The position numbers were made by a program, and so were the translations under genes. The notes under the pieces are model-generated. The model ran no database searches. It was not told the origin of the DNA and saw only the letters and a list, made by a program, of their open reading frames with translations. Source: Candidatus Macondimonas diazotrophica (GTDB taxonomy: Bacteria > Pseudomonadota > Gammaproteobacteria > UBA5335). From it: 64,000 nucleotides of DNA. Below, piece after piece: positions 46,055 through 54,377 of the stretch. Position 1 is the first letter of the stretch, and each line of letters opens with the position of its first letter. The stretch lies in contig NZ_SRIO01000006.1 of the NCBI RefSeq assembly GCF_004684205.1, positions 1 through 64,000 of the forward strand, in the 5' to 3' direction.

Positions 46055-46071
46055 CAAGCCTGTGACAGCCT

Positions 46072-46080
46072 TGCTAGACT
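46072..46080 (+). promoter_or_regulatory. Candidate extended -10 promoter of lpxL
   Basis: TG-C-TAGACT (46072-46080) forms an extended -10 24 nt before the lpxL ATG; a TTGACG at about 46038 is too far away to be its -35. Confidence 0.3.
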
Positions 46081-46104
46081 GCCTTTTTGCCGAAGGAACG
46101 ATGC

Positions 46105-47034
46105 ATGCGCCTGCCCCCCAGCCATCTCCGCCATCCCCGTCACTGGCCGCTTTGGTTCCTCATAGCTGGATTATGGGTCGTGGCCCAGCTGCCATATCGG
46201 GCCCAGATGGCAATTGGAAGGGGGTTGGGTCTCTTGGCGTTCTACAGCATCAAAAGCCGCCGCCACGTAGCGGATCGCAATCTGGAATTATGCTTTCCCG
46301 ATCTGAGTGCCGCCGACCGCGCCGCGTTGCTCCGCGCACATTTTGCTTCCCTGGGTATGGGGATCATCGAGGTTCCGATGTCCTGGTGGGCACCGGCCAG
46401 GCGGCTGAACGGTCGGCTCAAGCTGGAGGGGCTGGAGCATCTGCACGCAGTTCAGCAGCAGGGACAGGGCGCCATTCTCCTGAGCGGCCATTTCACGTCC
46501 ATCGACATTTGCGGTCGACTGTTTGCACCCCATGCCGATGTCGACATCCTGTTTCGGCCGCAGGACAACCCGGTCATCGAACACTACCTGGGTGGACACC
46601 GGAAACGCCGCTTTCGACACGCGATCGAACGACACGATATTCGCGGCATGGTTCGTGCGCTTCGCCAAGGCCGCGCCATCTGGTATGCCCCGGATCAGAA
46701 TTACCGCGGGAACAACAGTGCGCTCGTCCCTTTTTTCGGCCATCTCGCACCGACCCACACGGGCACCGCGCGCCTGGCGCGCCTGAGTGGCGCAGCTGTT
46801 TTGCCCTTTTATATGGAACGCTGCCTGGAAACAGGGACGTATCTCATCCGGATCGAACCCCCGCTCAAGGATTTTCCCAGCCAAGATCCCGTCGCCGACA
46901 CTGACCGGCAAAACCGGATCCTCGAAGCACAGATCCGACATTGTCCAGCGCAGTATCTGTGGGTGCATGAACGCTTCAAGAAACGGCCCGCCCCCCTGCC
47001 GGACGTCTACGCCCGAGAACTCCCGCCTGCGTAG
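46105..47034 (+). CDS. lpxL: Lipid A acyltransferase LpxL/HtrB family
   Basis: Late acyltransferase (309 aa) that adds a secondary acyl chain to lipid A. A membrane anchor near 15-35 precedes the conserved SRRHVADRNLELCFPDLS block and the catalytic HX4D motif LLSGHFTSID. FRPQDNPVIEHYL, GRAIWYAPDQNYRGNNSALVPFFG and the C-terminal YLWVHERFKKRP match LpxL/LpxM/LpxP. Lauroyl versus other chain specificity cannot be read. Start ATG 46105 has AAGGA 8 nt upstream. Its 3' end overlaps the convergent kdkA by 28 nt. Confidence 0.93.
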   Translation: MRLPPSHLRHPRHWPLWFLIAGLWVVAQLPYRAQMAIGRGLGLLAFYSIKSRRHVADRNLELCFPDLSAADRAALLRAHFASLGMGIIEVPMSWWAPARRLNGRLKLEGLEHLHAVQQQGQGAILLSGHFTSIDICGRLFAPHADVDILFRPQDNPVIEHYLGGHRKRRFRHAIERHDIRGMVRALRQGRAIWYAPDQNYRGNNSALVPFFGHLAPTHTGTARLARLSGAAVLPFYMERCLETGTYLIRIEPPLKDFPSQDPVADTDRQNRILEAQIRHCPAQYLWVHERFKKRPAPLPDVYARELPPA

Positions 47035-47804
47035 CCATCCAAAAGACGCTTCCAGTCGGCGGAACCGAACATCAGGTCGGGATAACGCCCCAAGGCTTTG
47101 ATCAGTGAATGCCGCAATCGCCGGAGATTGGCGCGCTGCCAATGTAGCCGGGGTTTTCGCCGCCATCCCTTGTCAAAATCGAGCAGGAACACCCGCATAT
47201 CCCCATCTACCAGAATATTGTCGAGATTGAGGTCGGCATGATAGATCCCGGCACGGTGGAACTGGTTGATCTGCGCCCCGACCCGCTGCCAGAGCCCCTC
47301 TGGTATGTTCTGGCCTTGAAGCACCAGGGATAGCGGTGACGCATCGAGTCGCTCCGTGATCATGTCCGCGCGATACCACCAGCGATCGACCCGTTGCACC
47401 TGCGCGGCAATGGGCCGCGGCACGGGCAACCCACCCCGATACAGGTCATACAGCAGATGCCATTCCCGCCAGGGCCGACTCTGAATGAGTCCGGTCCAGA
47501 GATACCGATCCTCTGTCAACCGGCCCATCCAGCCGCCCCGGCGGAAATGGCGCAGGATCCAGTCCTGCCCGGCCAGCCCGATCCGTTGAACCTGCCCGCG
47601 GCCACCCGGCACGGGCAGCACCTCGGCATGATTTTTCCAGTAATCCGGATCGAAGTAGTGGCGGCTGGGCTGCGAGAGCCGCATGGCGTCATAGACCACG
47701 GCCCCATCGTCTAGGCGGAGATAGGCTGCCTTGATGTCGGGCCCACTCGCGGCTTGGGGATCCAAGCTGCTCGCCCATGATTCTTCAATCTGCAGAACGC
47801 TCAC
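47007..47804 (-). CDS. kdkA: 3-deoxy-D-manno-octulosonic acid kinase KdkA
   Basis: Kdo kinase (265 aa), which phosphorylates Kdo on lipid A precursors using a protein-kinase-like fold. Features: GGLPVPRPIAAQVQR between strands, the catalytic loop HADLNLDNILV and the metal-binding LLDFDKGWRR, followed by LHWQRANLRRLRHSLIKAL. These are KdkA-specific. GTG 47804 was chosen because AGGAG lies 6 nt upstream; the frame extends further but overlaps the DUF4399 gene. It is 34 nt after the DUF4399 stop, probably one operon, and converges on lpxL. Confidence 0.92.
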   Translation of the reverse strand: MSVLQIEESWASSLDPQAASGPDIKAAYLRLDDGAVVYDAMRLSQPSRHYFDPDYWKNHAEVLPVPGGRGQVQRIGLAGQDWILRHFRRGGWMGRLTEDRYLWTGLIQSRPWREWHLLYDLYRGGLPVPRPIAAQVQRVDRWWYRADMITERLDASPLSLVLQGQNIPEGLWQRVGAQINQFHRAGIYHADLNLDNILVDGDMRVFLLDFDKGWRRKPRLHWQRANLRRLRHSLIKALGRYPDLMFGSADWKRLLDGYAGGSSRA

Positions 47805-47838
47805 GCCCAACTCCTGCACGCGGCCCTGTGGTGATCCC

Positions 47839-48279
47839 TCAAGGCAATACTTCGATGGTGATGCGCTCGGACATCGCCGGCGGCTGATGGGGCACATGAT
47901 TGGCATCACCCATGAGCAGCTGCAGGGTGTGCCGGCCCGGTGGGAGTTCCAACGTGGTCTCGGTCTGGCCATTTCCGAAATGGCGATGATGGGCATCGGA
48001 CGGAATCGGCTGCCCTTTGACCGGCGGCTGATCCCAATCGACAAGCAGATGATGATGGCCCGTTCCATCTTTCACGGTCCCGGCCGGGGCAACACCCATG
48101 CCTTTGAGACCGAAACGCACGACCACCGGACCGCGAATACGGTCGCCATCCTGAGGCGTGATGAAATAAGCCACTGCGCCGGGTGGTGCGGGACTAACCG
48201 GCAATTCGGCCCATGCCGTCCCGGCAACCATCACGATGAAAAAAAGCAGAGAACCCCGAAGGTGACCACGTCGGATCAT
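47839..48279 (-). CDS. Exported DUF4399 domain protein
   Basis: Small periplasmic protein (146 aa). A signal peptide (to about residue 24, GTAWAE) is followed by the DUF4399 domain: AVAYFITPQDGDRIRGPVVVRFGLKGMGVAPAG, then HHHLLVDWDQPP, HRHFGNGQTETTLELPPGRHTLQLLMGDANHVPH. The dense histidines suggest metal binding, but this is inference; function is unknown for the family. ATG 48279 has GGAG 7 nt upstream. A near-consensus sigma-70 promoter lies upstream (48338-48366), and kdkA follows. Confidence 0.88.
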   Translation of the reverse strand: MIRRGHLRGSLLFFIVMVAGTAWAELPVSPAPPGAVAYFITPQDGDRIRGPVVVRFGLKGMGVAPAGTVKDGTGHHHLLVDWDQPPVKGQPIPSDAHHRHFGNGQTETTLELPPGRHTLQLLMGDANHVPHQPPAMSERITIEVLP

Positions 48280-48337
48280 GATGTAGCTCCAGATCATGCA
48301 ACCCGAATGGCTGCCCCTGTAAGACCGCGTAGCCTTG

Positions 48338-48366
48338 ATCATATTCACTCGATATCGAATTGTCAC
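48338..48366 (-). promoter_or_regulatory. Sigma-70 promoter of DUF4399-kdkA
   Basis: Minus strand: -35 GTGACA (48366-48361, 5/6) and -10 TATGAT (48343-48338, 5/6) with an exact 17-nt spacer, about 60 nt before the DUF4399 start. Confidence 0.65.
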
Positions 48367-48399
48367 CTAAATGTCATGCAACAAACATCCTCCTGTCAT
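48360..48399. promoter_or_regulatory. Pho-box-like TGTCA direct repeats
   Basis: Three heptamers TTGTCAC (48360-48366), ATGTCAT (48371-48377) and CTGTCAT (48393-48399) begin 11 and 22 bp apart, all on one face of the helix. The first pair, separated by CTAA, closely fits the PhoB box (CTGTCAT-N4-CTGTCAY). The first heptamer coincides with the -35 of the divergent DUF4399 promoter. Confidence 0.5.
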
Positions 48400-48535
48400 C
48401 TTGAGTCGGGACTTGCCCCGATGGCGGAATGATCTCCATCAAGCCGCAGCGGCTCCTCAACTCGGGAACGATTTTCAGACTCGACCCAGCGCCTTACAAT
48501 CGGGGTTCAATTCTGCTCCACCCAGGAGGCTCTCC

Positions 48536-49330
48536 ATGCCCCGGTTTCGCTGGATCCTGATGCTCTCGGTTTCGATGATGGCGCTCACGACCCCGGCCCA
48601 CGCCGAGATCGTCACCCGCGAGCTCCCCTATACCGCCAACGGACAGAACATGGTGGGCTATTTCGCCTATGACGACCGGCTCGCCACCCCGCGCCCCGGT
48701 GTGCTTGTCTTCCATGAATGGTGGGGGCTCAACGACTTCGCCAAACACCAGGCCGACGCTTTGGCGGCCAAGGGTTATGTGGTGCTGGCCGCTGACATGT
48801 ACGGCGAAGGCGTGGCCACGCATGATCCGGACAAGGCCGGATCACTGGCCGGTGCAATCAAGCGCAAGGATCTGTTCCGCAGTCGAGCAGAAGCTGCACT
48901 GGAAGCGCTGATGAAACAAGACGGGGTCGACCCGAACCGAATTGCGGCGGTTGGCTACTGTTTCGGCGGCACCACGGTGCTTGAAATGGCTTACAGCGGG
49001 GTGCCCGTGCGTGGCGTGGTTTCCGTACACGGTGGACTGACGGCTCCGCGGCCGGACGACACCCATATCCGATCGGCCGTGCTTGTGTTGCATGGGGCGT
49101 CGGACCCCTTCGTCAAACCCGAGGAGATCCGGGCTTTTCAGTCAGGCATGGAACAAGCGGGTGCAGCTTGGGAGATGATCATTTACGGCGGGGCACAGCA
49201 CGGGTTCAGCAACCCGGGGGCGGACGCGCATGGCATGGACGGCCTTCGCTATGATGCAGCAACCGCCGAACGGGCCTGGCAGGCCACCACCGACTTTCTG
49301 GCCCGAATACTGGGCGCACCGCGCGGCTGA
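48536..49330 (+). CDS. Exported dienelactone hydrolase family protein
   Basis: Alpha/beta hydrolase (264 aa) of the dienelactone hydrolase family with a signal peptide (1-23, PAHAE), so it acts in the periplasm or outside. The catalytic triad is readable: Cys142 in GYCFGG, Asp190 in HGASDPFV, His222 in GAQHGF. The text PGVLVFHEWWGLNDFAKHQADALAAKGYVVLAADMYG is typical. Substrate unknown; related proteins act on esters and lactones. ATG 48536 follows a GGAGG site; earlier in-frame starts lack homology. It is divergent from DUF4399 and possibly shares control. Confidence 0.92.
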   Translation: MPRFRWILMLSVSMMALTTPAHAEIVTRELPYTANGQNMVGYFAYDDRLATPRPGVLVFHEWWGLNDFAKHQADALAAKGYVVLAADMYGEGVATHDPDKAGSLAGAIKRKDLFRSRAEAALEALMKQDGVDPNRIAAVGYCFGGTTVLEMAYSGVPVRGVVSVHGGLTAPRPDDTHIRSAVLVLHGASDPFVKPEEIRAFQSGMEQAGAAWEMIIYGGAQHGFSNPGADAHGMDGLRYDAATAERAWQATTDFLARILGAPRG

Positions 49331-49350
49331 GCGAAGAGCGACCAAGGCGG

Positions 49351-49427
49351 TGGTGCCCCGAACACGATTCGAACGTGTGACCTTCCCCTTAGGAGGGGGA
49401 CGCTCTATCCTGCTGAGCTACCGGGGC
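49351..49427 (-). tRNA. tRNA-Arg(CCT)
   Basis: Read on the minus strand: acceptor GCCCCGG pairs with TCGGGGC (one wobble), D arm with AGCTCAGCAGGATAGAGC, anticodon stem TCCCC/GGGGA around loop CTCCTAA giving anticodon CCT, T arm ACACG-TTCGAAT-CGTGT, and encoded CCA (49353-49351). Total 77 nt. Confidence 0.97.
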
Positions 49428-49473
49428 GGAGTCGAACTGACTTCATAACGGCCACCAAGGCCGGCCGGGGGGG

Positions 49474-49502
49474 ATTATACCCCCTCCCCAGAGCCCAGCG
49501 AA
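49474..49502 (-). promoter_or_regulatory. Promoter of tRNA-Arg(CCT)
   Basis: A perfect -10 TATAAT (49479-49474) with a weak -35 TTCGCT (49502-49497) at 17-nt spacing, 46 nt upstream of the tRNA and between runs of G and C. Confidence 0.7.
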
Positions 49503-49570
49503 AATGGGCCTCCACAGCTGCCTCGGCATCCCGTCGATGCGGCCTGAGCACCTCCGGACGCTGAGCGCTT

Positions 49571-51943
49571 TCAGGCATCCTTGGTCATCGTCTCGGCCAG
49601 CGCCTCATCAACCGTTTCGATCCAGGCGAAATTCATCTTGCGCCGCACCGCTTCGGGAATCTCGCTGAAATCACGCCGGTTGCGGGCTGGGAGAAGCACT
49701 TTGGCGATTCCTGCGCGATGCGCAGCCAGCACCTTTTCCTTGATTCCCCCGACTGGCAACACCAGTCCCCGGAGTGTAATCTCACCGGTCATTGCCACAT
49801 CGGAACGGACCGTGCGATCACGGAACAGCGACGCCAGAGCCGTAAACAAGGCGACACCAGCGCTGGGACCATCTTTCGGAATCGCGCCCGAGGGGACATG
49901 AACATGGATGTCCTGAGCTTCGAAGGCGACTGGATCGATCCCCAGCGCCTGTGATCGCGCCTTGAGCAGACTCAGGGCCGCCTGGGCACTTTCCTTCATC
50001 ACGTCGCCCAGCTGTCCGGTCAGAATCAGCCGCCCGCTCCCCGGTGCCCGGCTCGCTTCCACGAACAGAATCTCCCCGCCGACCGGCGTCCAGGCCAAAC
50101 CCGTGGCCACGCCCGGTACACAGGTACGGGAGGCCACCTCGGGCTCGAACCGCACCGGGCCCAGAATCGCCGGCAAATCAGATTCGTCGATGCGCAGAGT
50201 CTCTGCTTCTCCGATGGCGACCTGGAATGCTGCGTGGCGACACAGATTGCCGAGTTCGCGCTCCAGATTCCGGCACCCCGCTTCACGCGTATACCCGCCG
50301 ATTACTGCGGCAATCGCTGCCTGGGTAATCTCACATTGCGCCTTGGTCAGGCCGGCGGCTCGCCGCTGCCGATCGAGCAGATAGCGCCGGGCGATCTCGA
50401 GCTTATCTTCTTGGGTATAGCCCGGCAGTTCGATGACCTCCATGCGATCGCGCAGCGGTGCCGGAATCTGATCGAGCACATTCGCAGTCGCAATGAACAT
50501 TACCCTGGACAAATCGAAGGGCACGCCAAGGTAGTTGTCCCGGAAAGTGGCGTTCTGCTCCGGGTCGAGTACTTCCAGCAACGCGGCAGATGGGTCGCCC
50601 TGGATACCGCTGCCCATCTTGTCAATCTCATCGAGCATCACGACCGGATTGCGGGTTCCCGCCTTGCGCAGTGCCTGGATGATCACGCCAGGCAAGGCAC
50701 CGATATAGGTACGCCGGTGACCACGGATCTCGGCTTCATCGTGTACGCCACCTAGACTGACCCGCTCGAACGGACGCCCCATGGCGCGGGCAATGCTCTG
50801 GCCCAGGGAGGTCTTTCCGACGCCCGGCGGTCCCACGAAACACAGAATGGGGCTCTTGCCTTGCGGATTAAGCTTGCGCACGGCCAGATACTCAAGGATC
50901 CGCCGCTTGACCTTGTCCAGGTCATAGTGATCGGTATCCAGAATCGTACTCGCTTCGGCCAGATCCAGATGCTCTTCACTGGCCCTGCTCCAGGGCAGCT
51001 CCACCATCCAGTCCAGGTAGGTTCGCAGCAGCGAATACTCCGCCGCACCTTCCCCCATGCGTTCGAGGCGCCGCAGATCCTTGGTTACGGTACCCAGCAC
51101 CCCTTCCGGCATGCCCGCAGCCTCAATGGCCTCACGGAGGTCACGCAACTCATCTTCACGCTCTTGCCCCTCTCCCAGTTCATTCTGGATCGTCCGCATC
51201 TGTTCGCGCAGCAGCGCTTCTCGCTGACGGCTATCGATCTGCTCCTTGGTTCGCTCGCTGATGTCCCGAGTCAGTCGCATCACCTCCACACGATGGGTCA
51301 GATGCTCGAGAACCTCATCGACGCGTCGCTTCAGATCGGTCTGCTCAAGCAATGACTGCTTATGCTCCGGTTTCAGGTCCAGATAACCCGCAACCAGATC
51401 GGCCAGGGCGCCGGCCGACTCCATACCTTGAACGGCGTTGATCAACTCGTTCGGCGCTTGCGGCATGAGCGCCAGCGCTTCGGTCGCTTTCTGCTTGAGC
51501 AGGATCAGGCGCGCCTCGAGTTCCGGCGACCGGTCGGCTGGATCTTCGATCCGATCGACCCGCGCCAGCAGGAAAGGATGGCCCGGGATGAAATCCACCA
51601 CGCGGAAACGTGCTTCACCTTGACACACCACGTGGTGACGTCCGTCAGGCGCAGTAACATAGCGCAGAATGTGGGACACGGTGCCCATGTGGAAAAGCTC
51701 GTCCGGACCGGGCTCATCTTTTTCGGAATCCTTCTGCAACAGCAGGCCGACCGGCCGACCGCTGCGCGCCGCTTCCTGGGCAGCGGCCAAGGATTGCGGA
51801 CGACCAATCGTGACTGGGTGCACGATGCCGGGATAGAGCACCAGATTGCGCACCGGCAGAATGATCAGAACATCATCGGCCCACTCCGTCTGAGGCGAGT
51901 TCTGTTCCCCGGCGTCAACGAGCGAATCGGCTTGCGAGTTCAT
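49571..51943 (-). CDS. lon: ATP-dependent protease Lon
   Basis: Cytoplasmic AAA+ serine protease (790 aa). LAN domain 25-215 (ILPVRNLVLYPGIVHPVTIGRPQSL), coiled coil 215-300, AAA module with Walker A GPPGVGKTS (371-379) and Walker B VVMLDEIDK, and the proteolytic domain with catalytic Ser694 in PKDGPSAG and Lys737 in GGIKEKVLAAH, spaced 43 residues as in E. coli Lon. All active parts are present. It lies 9 nt after hsp20 and is probably transcribed from the heat-shock promoter upstream of that gene. Confidence 0.97.
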   Translation of the reverse strand: MNSQADSLVDAGEQNSPQTEWADDVLIILPVRNLVLYPGIVHPVTIGRPQSLAAAQEAARSGRPVGLLLQKDSEKDEPGPDELFHMGTVSHILRYVTAPDGRHHVVCQGEARFRVVDFIPGHPFLLARVDRIEDPADRSPELEARLILLKQKATEALALMPQAPNELINAVQGMESAGALADLVAGYLDLKPEHKQSLLEQTDLKRRVDEVLEHLTHRVEVMRLTRDISERTKEQIDSRQREALLREQMRTIQNELGEGQEREDELRDLREAIEAAGMPEGVLGTVTKDLRRLERMGEGAAEYSLLRTYLDWMVELPWSRASEEHLDLAEASTILDTDHYDLDKVKRRILEYLAVRKLNPQGKSPILCFVGPPGVGKTSLGQSIARAMGRPFERVSLGGVHDEAEIRGHRRTYIGALPGVIIQALRKAGTRNPVVMLDEIDKMGSGIQGDPSAALLEVLDPEQNATFRDNYLGVPFDLSRVMFIATANVLDQIPAPLRDRMEVIELPGYTQEDKLEIARRYLLDRQRRAAGLTKAQCEITQAAIAAVIGGYTREAGCRNLERELGNLCRHAAFQVAIGEAETLRIDESDLPAILGPVRFEPEVASRTCVPGVATGLAWTPVGGEILFVEASRAPGSGRLILTGQLGDVMKESAQAALSLLKARSQALGIDPVAFEAQDIHVHVPSGAIPKDGPSAGVALFTALASLFRDRTVRSDVAMTGEITLRGLVLPVGGIKEKVLAAHRAGIAKVLLPARNRRDFSEIPEAVRRKMNFAWIETVDEALAETMTKDA

Positions 51944-51952
51944 AGCATTTCC

Positions 51953-52369
51953 TCAAACCACCGGCGTGGCGGACATCAGGCGAATGGACAGGCATCCGTC
52001 TCGCAGTTCAATCGGTCGCAAGATCCAAGAGCCGGGCGGCAAACCGATGCAGCGTTCGAATCGGCCAAACGGTATTTCCAGACGATGGATTCGTCCCTGC
52101 CGGACACCGGCAGGCAGCGGTCGCTCGCCTCGAATGCACAGCTCACCGGCCTCGAGATGCACCTGCACCGCGTCGGACGGAACCCCAGGCAAGGCCACCT
52201 GAATGATCACTCCGCCAGACACCTCCACCACGTCGACCGGTGGCGCCCAGCAAGGCATCGGCGCCGAACCCACCGCCGGCTGAAAAAAGCGCCGCTGCAA
52301 ACGCTCTGCATGCTCCAGCAGTCGCTGCGCCTCTTCCCACATCCAACCATTGAGTTCATCACGCCACAT
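51953..52369 (-). CDS. Small heat-shock protein Hsp20/alpha-crystallin family
   Basis: ATP-independent holdase chaperone (138 aa). A Trp- and Arg-rich N-terminal arm (1-45) leads to the alpha-crystallin domain: APPVDVVEVSGGVIIQVALPGVPSDAVQVHLEAGELCIRGER with the 'LPG' pattern, then RLEIPFGRFERCIGLPPG. The C-terminal I-x-I/V anchor is weak (SIRLMSATPVV). It is shorter in the N-arm than IbpA. AAGGGAGG precedes ATG 52369. Together with lon and a sigma-32 promoter it forms a protein-quality-control operon. Confidence 0.92.
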   Translation of the reverse strand: MWRDELNGWMWEEAQRLLEHAERLQRRFFQPAVGSAPMPCWAPPVDVVEVSGGVIIQVALPGVPSDAVQVHLEAGELCIRGERPLPAGVRQGRIHRLEIPFGRFERCIGLPPGSWILRPIELRDGCLSIRLMSATPVV

Positions 52370-52396
52370 GCTTGGCCTCCCTTGTCTTCATCCACC

Positions 52397-52423
52397 ATGG
52401 GGTCCGGCTGCGCCGATCTCAAG
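52397..52423 (-). promoter_or_regulatory. Sigma-32 heat-shock promoter of hsp20-lon
   Basis: Minus strand: -35 CTTGAG (52423-52418) and -10 CCCCAT (52402-52397) separated by 15 nt, matching CTTGAA-N13-17-CCCCAT at 11 of 12 positions. The start site falls about 20 nt before the hsp20 ATG. Confidence 0.8.
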
Positions 52424-52440
52424 ACCGAGGTTACCGTCGA

Positions 52441-52653
52441 ATGCAGTCGACCATCCCTCATCACTTCCAACACGCGACCCTGGCCAGATTGTGGGGCCAG
52501 ATCGCGGCCCTTCTGCACCGACTGGCGGTCGTCGCCGGCGAGGCACCAAGGATGATGCTCCAGCAACCGGCCCTGCCTCCAGAATTTGAGGGGATGCACC
52601 TGACCCTGCCGTCGCCTGGTCATTGTTTGAAACGGGAGGGGTCGTTGGTTTGA
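52441..52653 (+). CDS. Doubtful small ORF, 70 aa
   Basis: The 468-nt gap 52370-52837 has only this candidate. It begins MQSTIPHHFQHATLARLWGQ and has an amphipathic, partly hydrophobic N-half (IAALLHRLAVVAG), no recognised domain, and a weak GAGG 11 nt upstream of the ATG. It is divergent from hsp20. The remainder of the gap shows nothing clear. It may be non-coding. Confidence 0.2.
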   Translation: MQSTIPHHFQHATLARLWGQIAALLHRLAVVAGEAPRMMLQQPALPPEFEGMHLTLPSPGHCLKREGSLV

Positions 52654-52837
52654 CCCGCGTCAAACCACAGAGTGCCAGGCGAAGCAATCGCCCGCCGGCG
52701 GCCGGTCGCAAGCGCTTCGGCGCAAACTGGATCCATAGGCCGGCGGTGACCCATTTGTTGCGCAGACCGCTGCGGGGCACGGCCGACCCAATACAAGCGG
52801 AATGGTGGGACAATGCTGGGATTCGGGGAATGCCCGC

Positions 52838-53302
52838 TCAGCGCCGCGGACCGATACGCATATGAAGGGTCGCCTCGGCGACCACCTCGTTGTGCTCGTC
52901 AATGACTTCAATTTGAAGGGGAACGTCCTGGTTCTGGTGCCAATCGAGCGGATCCAAACTGCATCGCGCCCGCACCGCCGTACGTGCCTTGCGTCGATAC
53001 CGGATATCGAGGCCAGACGGAATCCAGCGCGCGGAACGAGGAATCGTGAGTTGAACCGCCAACGAACCACACAGTTCCATCAGATTGGCGAGCGCAGCGG
53101 CGTGCAGCGTGCCCATGTGGTTGCTGACCGCACGCCGCTTGGCCATCCCCAGTTCGAGACATCCCGGAGCGGCATGAACGAGGCGCGGCCGGATGGTCGC
53201 CGAATAAGGCGCGGCCAAGGCCAATCCCCAGCGAAACAGCAGATTATGGCCCGGTACACGCATCAACAGTCTGATTGCGCGGAGCATCGGGGTCTCGTCC
53301 AT
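52838..53302 (-). CDS. DUF4442 hotdog-fold protein (putative thioesterase)
   Basis: Hotdog-fold protein of 154 aa, DUF4442 family. PYSATIRPRLVHAAPGCLELGMAKRRAVSNHMGTLHAAALANLMELCGSLAVQLTIP holds the family pattern with 'N..GT.HA.A..NL.E', similar to the PaaI-type acyl-CoA thioesterases, although the catalytic residue is not certain. RARCSLDPLDWHQNQDVPLQIEVIDEHNEVVAEATL is the following strand region. A role in hydrolysing or binding acyl-CoA is inferred. It is 68 nt downstream of the reductase stop... on the same strand the order is reductase then nothing shared, since the reductase ends at 53371 and this gene starts at 53302. Confidence 0.82.
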   Translation of the reverse strand: MDETPMLRAIRLLMRVPGHNLLFRWGLALAAPYSATIRPRLVHAAPGCLELGMAKRRAVSNHMGTLHAAALANLMELCGSLAVQLTIPRSARWIPSGLDIRYRRKARTAVRARCSLDPLDWHQNQDVPLQIEVIDEHNEVVAEATLHMRIGPRR

Positions 53303-53370
53303 GAAACCCTCATCCGTGGATAAAAAATACAGCCGCCCGGGGCGCAAGGCGCGACCGCGCCCATCCGGGT

Positions 53371-54147
53371 CTACTTTTCGACGAAAGCTCGCTCGATCAC
53401 ATAGTCGCCGGCATAGCCGATTTTGGGCGAGACCTCGAAACGCCACTCGTCCAGAACGGCGCAGATGGACTCGAGCATGGCCGGGCTGCCGCACAACATC
53501 GCCCGATCATCCGCCGTGTTCATCGGCGGCAAACCGATGTCGGCGAACAGCTTGCCGTTGCGCATCAGGTCGTTGATCCGTCCCTGATGCGCGAAGGGCT
53601 CGCGGGTCACCGTCGGATAATAGATCAGTTTCTCCCGCACCGCGTCACCGAAGAACTCGCTTTGCGGCAACTCCTGCGTGATGAATTCGCGATACGCCAG
53701 ATCGCAGACCCGCCGAACCCCATGCACCAGCACCACCCGCTCGAAGCGGTCGTAGGTTTCCGGGTCCTTAATCACACTCAGAAATGGCGCCAGACCAGTT
53801 CCGGTGCTGAACAGGTAAAGGTGGCGCGCCGGCTTGAGATCATGCAGGACCAGGGTTCCGGTGGGCTTACGACTAACCAGTAGCGTATCGCCCTCCTTCA
53901 GATGCTGAAGCCGCGAGGTCAGCGGTCCGTCCTGAACCTTGATACTGAAAAACTCGAGATGTTCTTCGTAATTCGCGCTTGCGATGCTGTAGGCCCGCAT
54001 CAACGGTCGACCGTTGACCTCAAGGCCGATCATGACAAACTGACCGTTCTCGAAGCGCAACCCGGAATCGCGGGTCGTAGTGAAGCTGAACAGCGACTCG
54101 TTCCAATGTCGCACGCTCAAGACTGTTTCGGTGCCGATTGCCGCCAT
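53371..54147 (-). CDS. fpr: Ferredoxin--NADP reductase (Fpr type)
   Basis: FAD enzyme (258 aa) moving electrons between NADPH and ferredoxin or flavodoxin. FAD motif RAYSIASANYEEHLEFFSIKV (RxYS), glycine motif LYLFSTGTGLAPFLSVIKD (NADPH binding) and AMLCGSPAML, ending GYAGDYVIERAFVEK, the C-terminal type of bacterial Fpr. A start at 54147 (MAAIGTE) matches family length. It is divergent from pmoC copy 3, 230 nt apart, so it could be related to electron supply, though Fpr is also a general oxidative-stress enzyme. DUF4442 follows on the same strand. Confidence 0.92.
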   Translation of the reverse strand: MAAIGTETVLSVRHWNESLFSFTTTRDSGLRFENGQFVMIGLEVNGRPLMRAYSIASANYEEHLEFFSIKVQDGPLTSRLQHLKEGDTLLVSRKPTGTLVLHDLKPARHLYLFSTGTGLAPFLSVIKDPETYDRFERVVLVHGVRRVCDLAYREFITQELPQSEFFGDAVREKLIYYPTVTREPFAHQGRINDLMRNGKLFADIGLPPMNTADDRAMLCGSPAMLESICAVLDEWRFEVSPKIGYAGDYVIERAFVEK

Positions 54148-54355
54148 GGAATGGTGATACTTCTTCTGAAATGGATTGAGGCGGTTAATTTTACACCCTC
54201 GACAAGGTATATCCACCTGCAACAATCGACATAATCGGCGCCAGACAGCAGCTCGATCCTTGCATTCGCCCGGGCTTGAGCTACTCAAATAGGAAGCAGA
54301 AGGCTTCAGAAACGCTTACGCGTACCCGATAACCCACAAGGAAATCATAATTACA

Positions 54356-54377
54356 GGTCAAAGGGGGAATTTTGACC
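54356..54377 (+). promoter_or_regulatory. Hairpin placing the ribosome site in its loop, just before pmoC copy 3
   Basis: GGTCAAA (54356-54362) and TTTGACC (54371-54377) form a perfect 7-bp inverted repeat whose 8-nt loop GGGGGAAT contains the only Shine-Dalgarno-like sequence. The ATG follows directly at 54378. It could be an RNA switch or a DNA operator. Confidence 0.5.
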
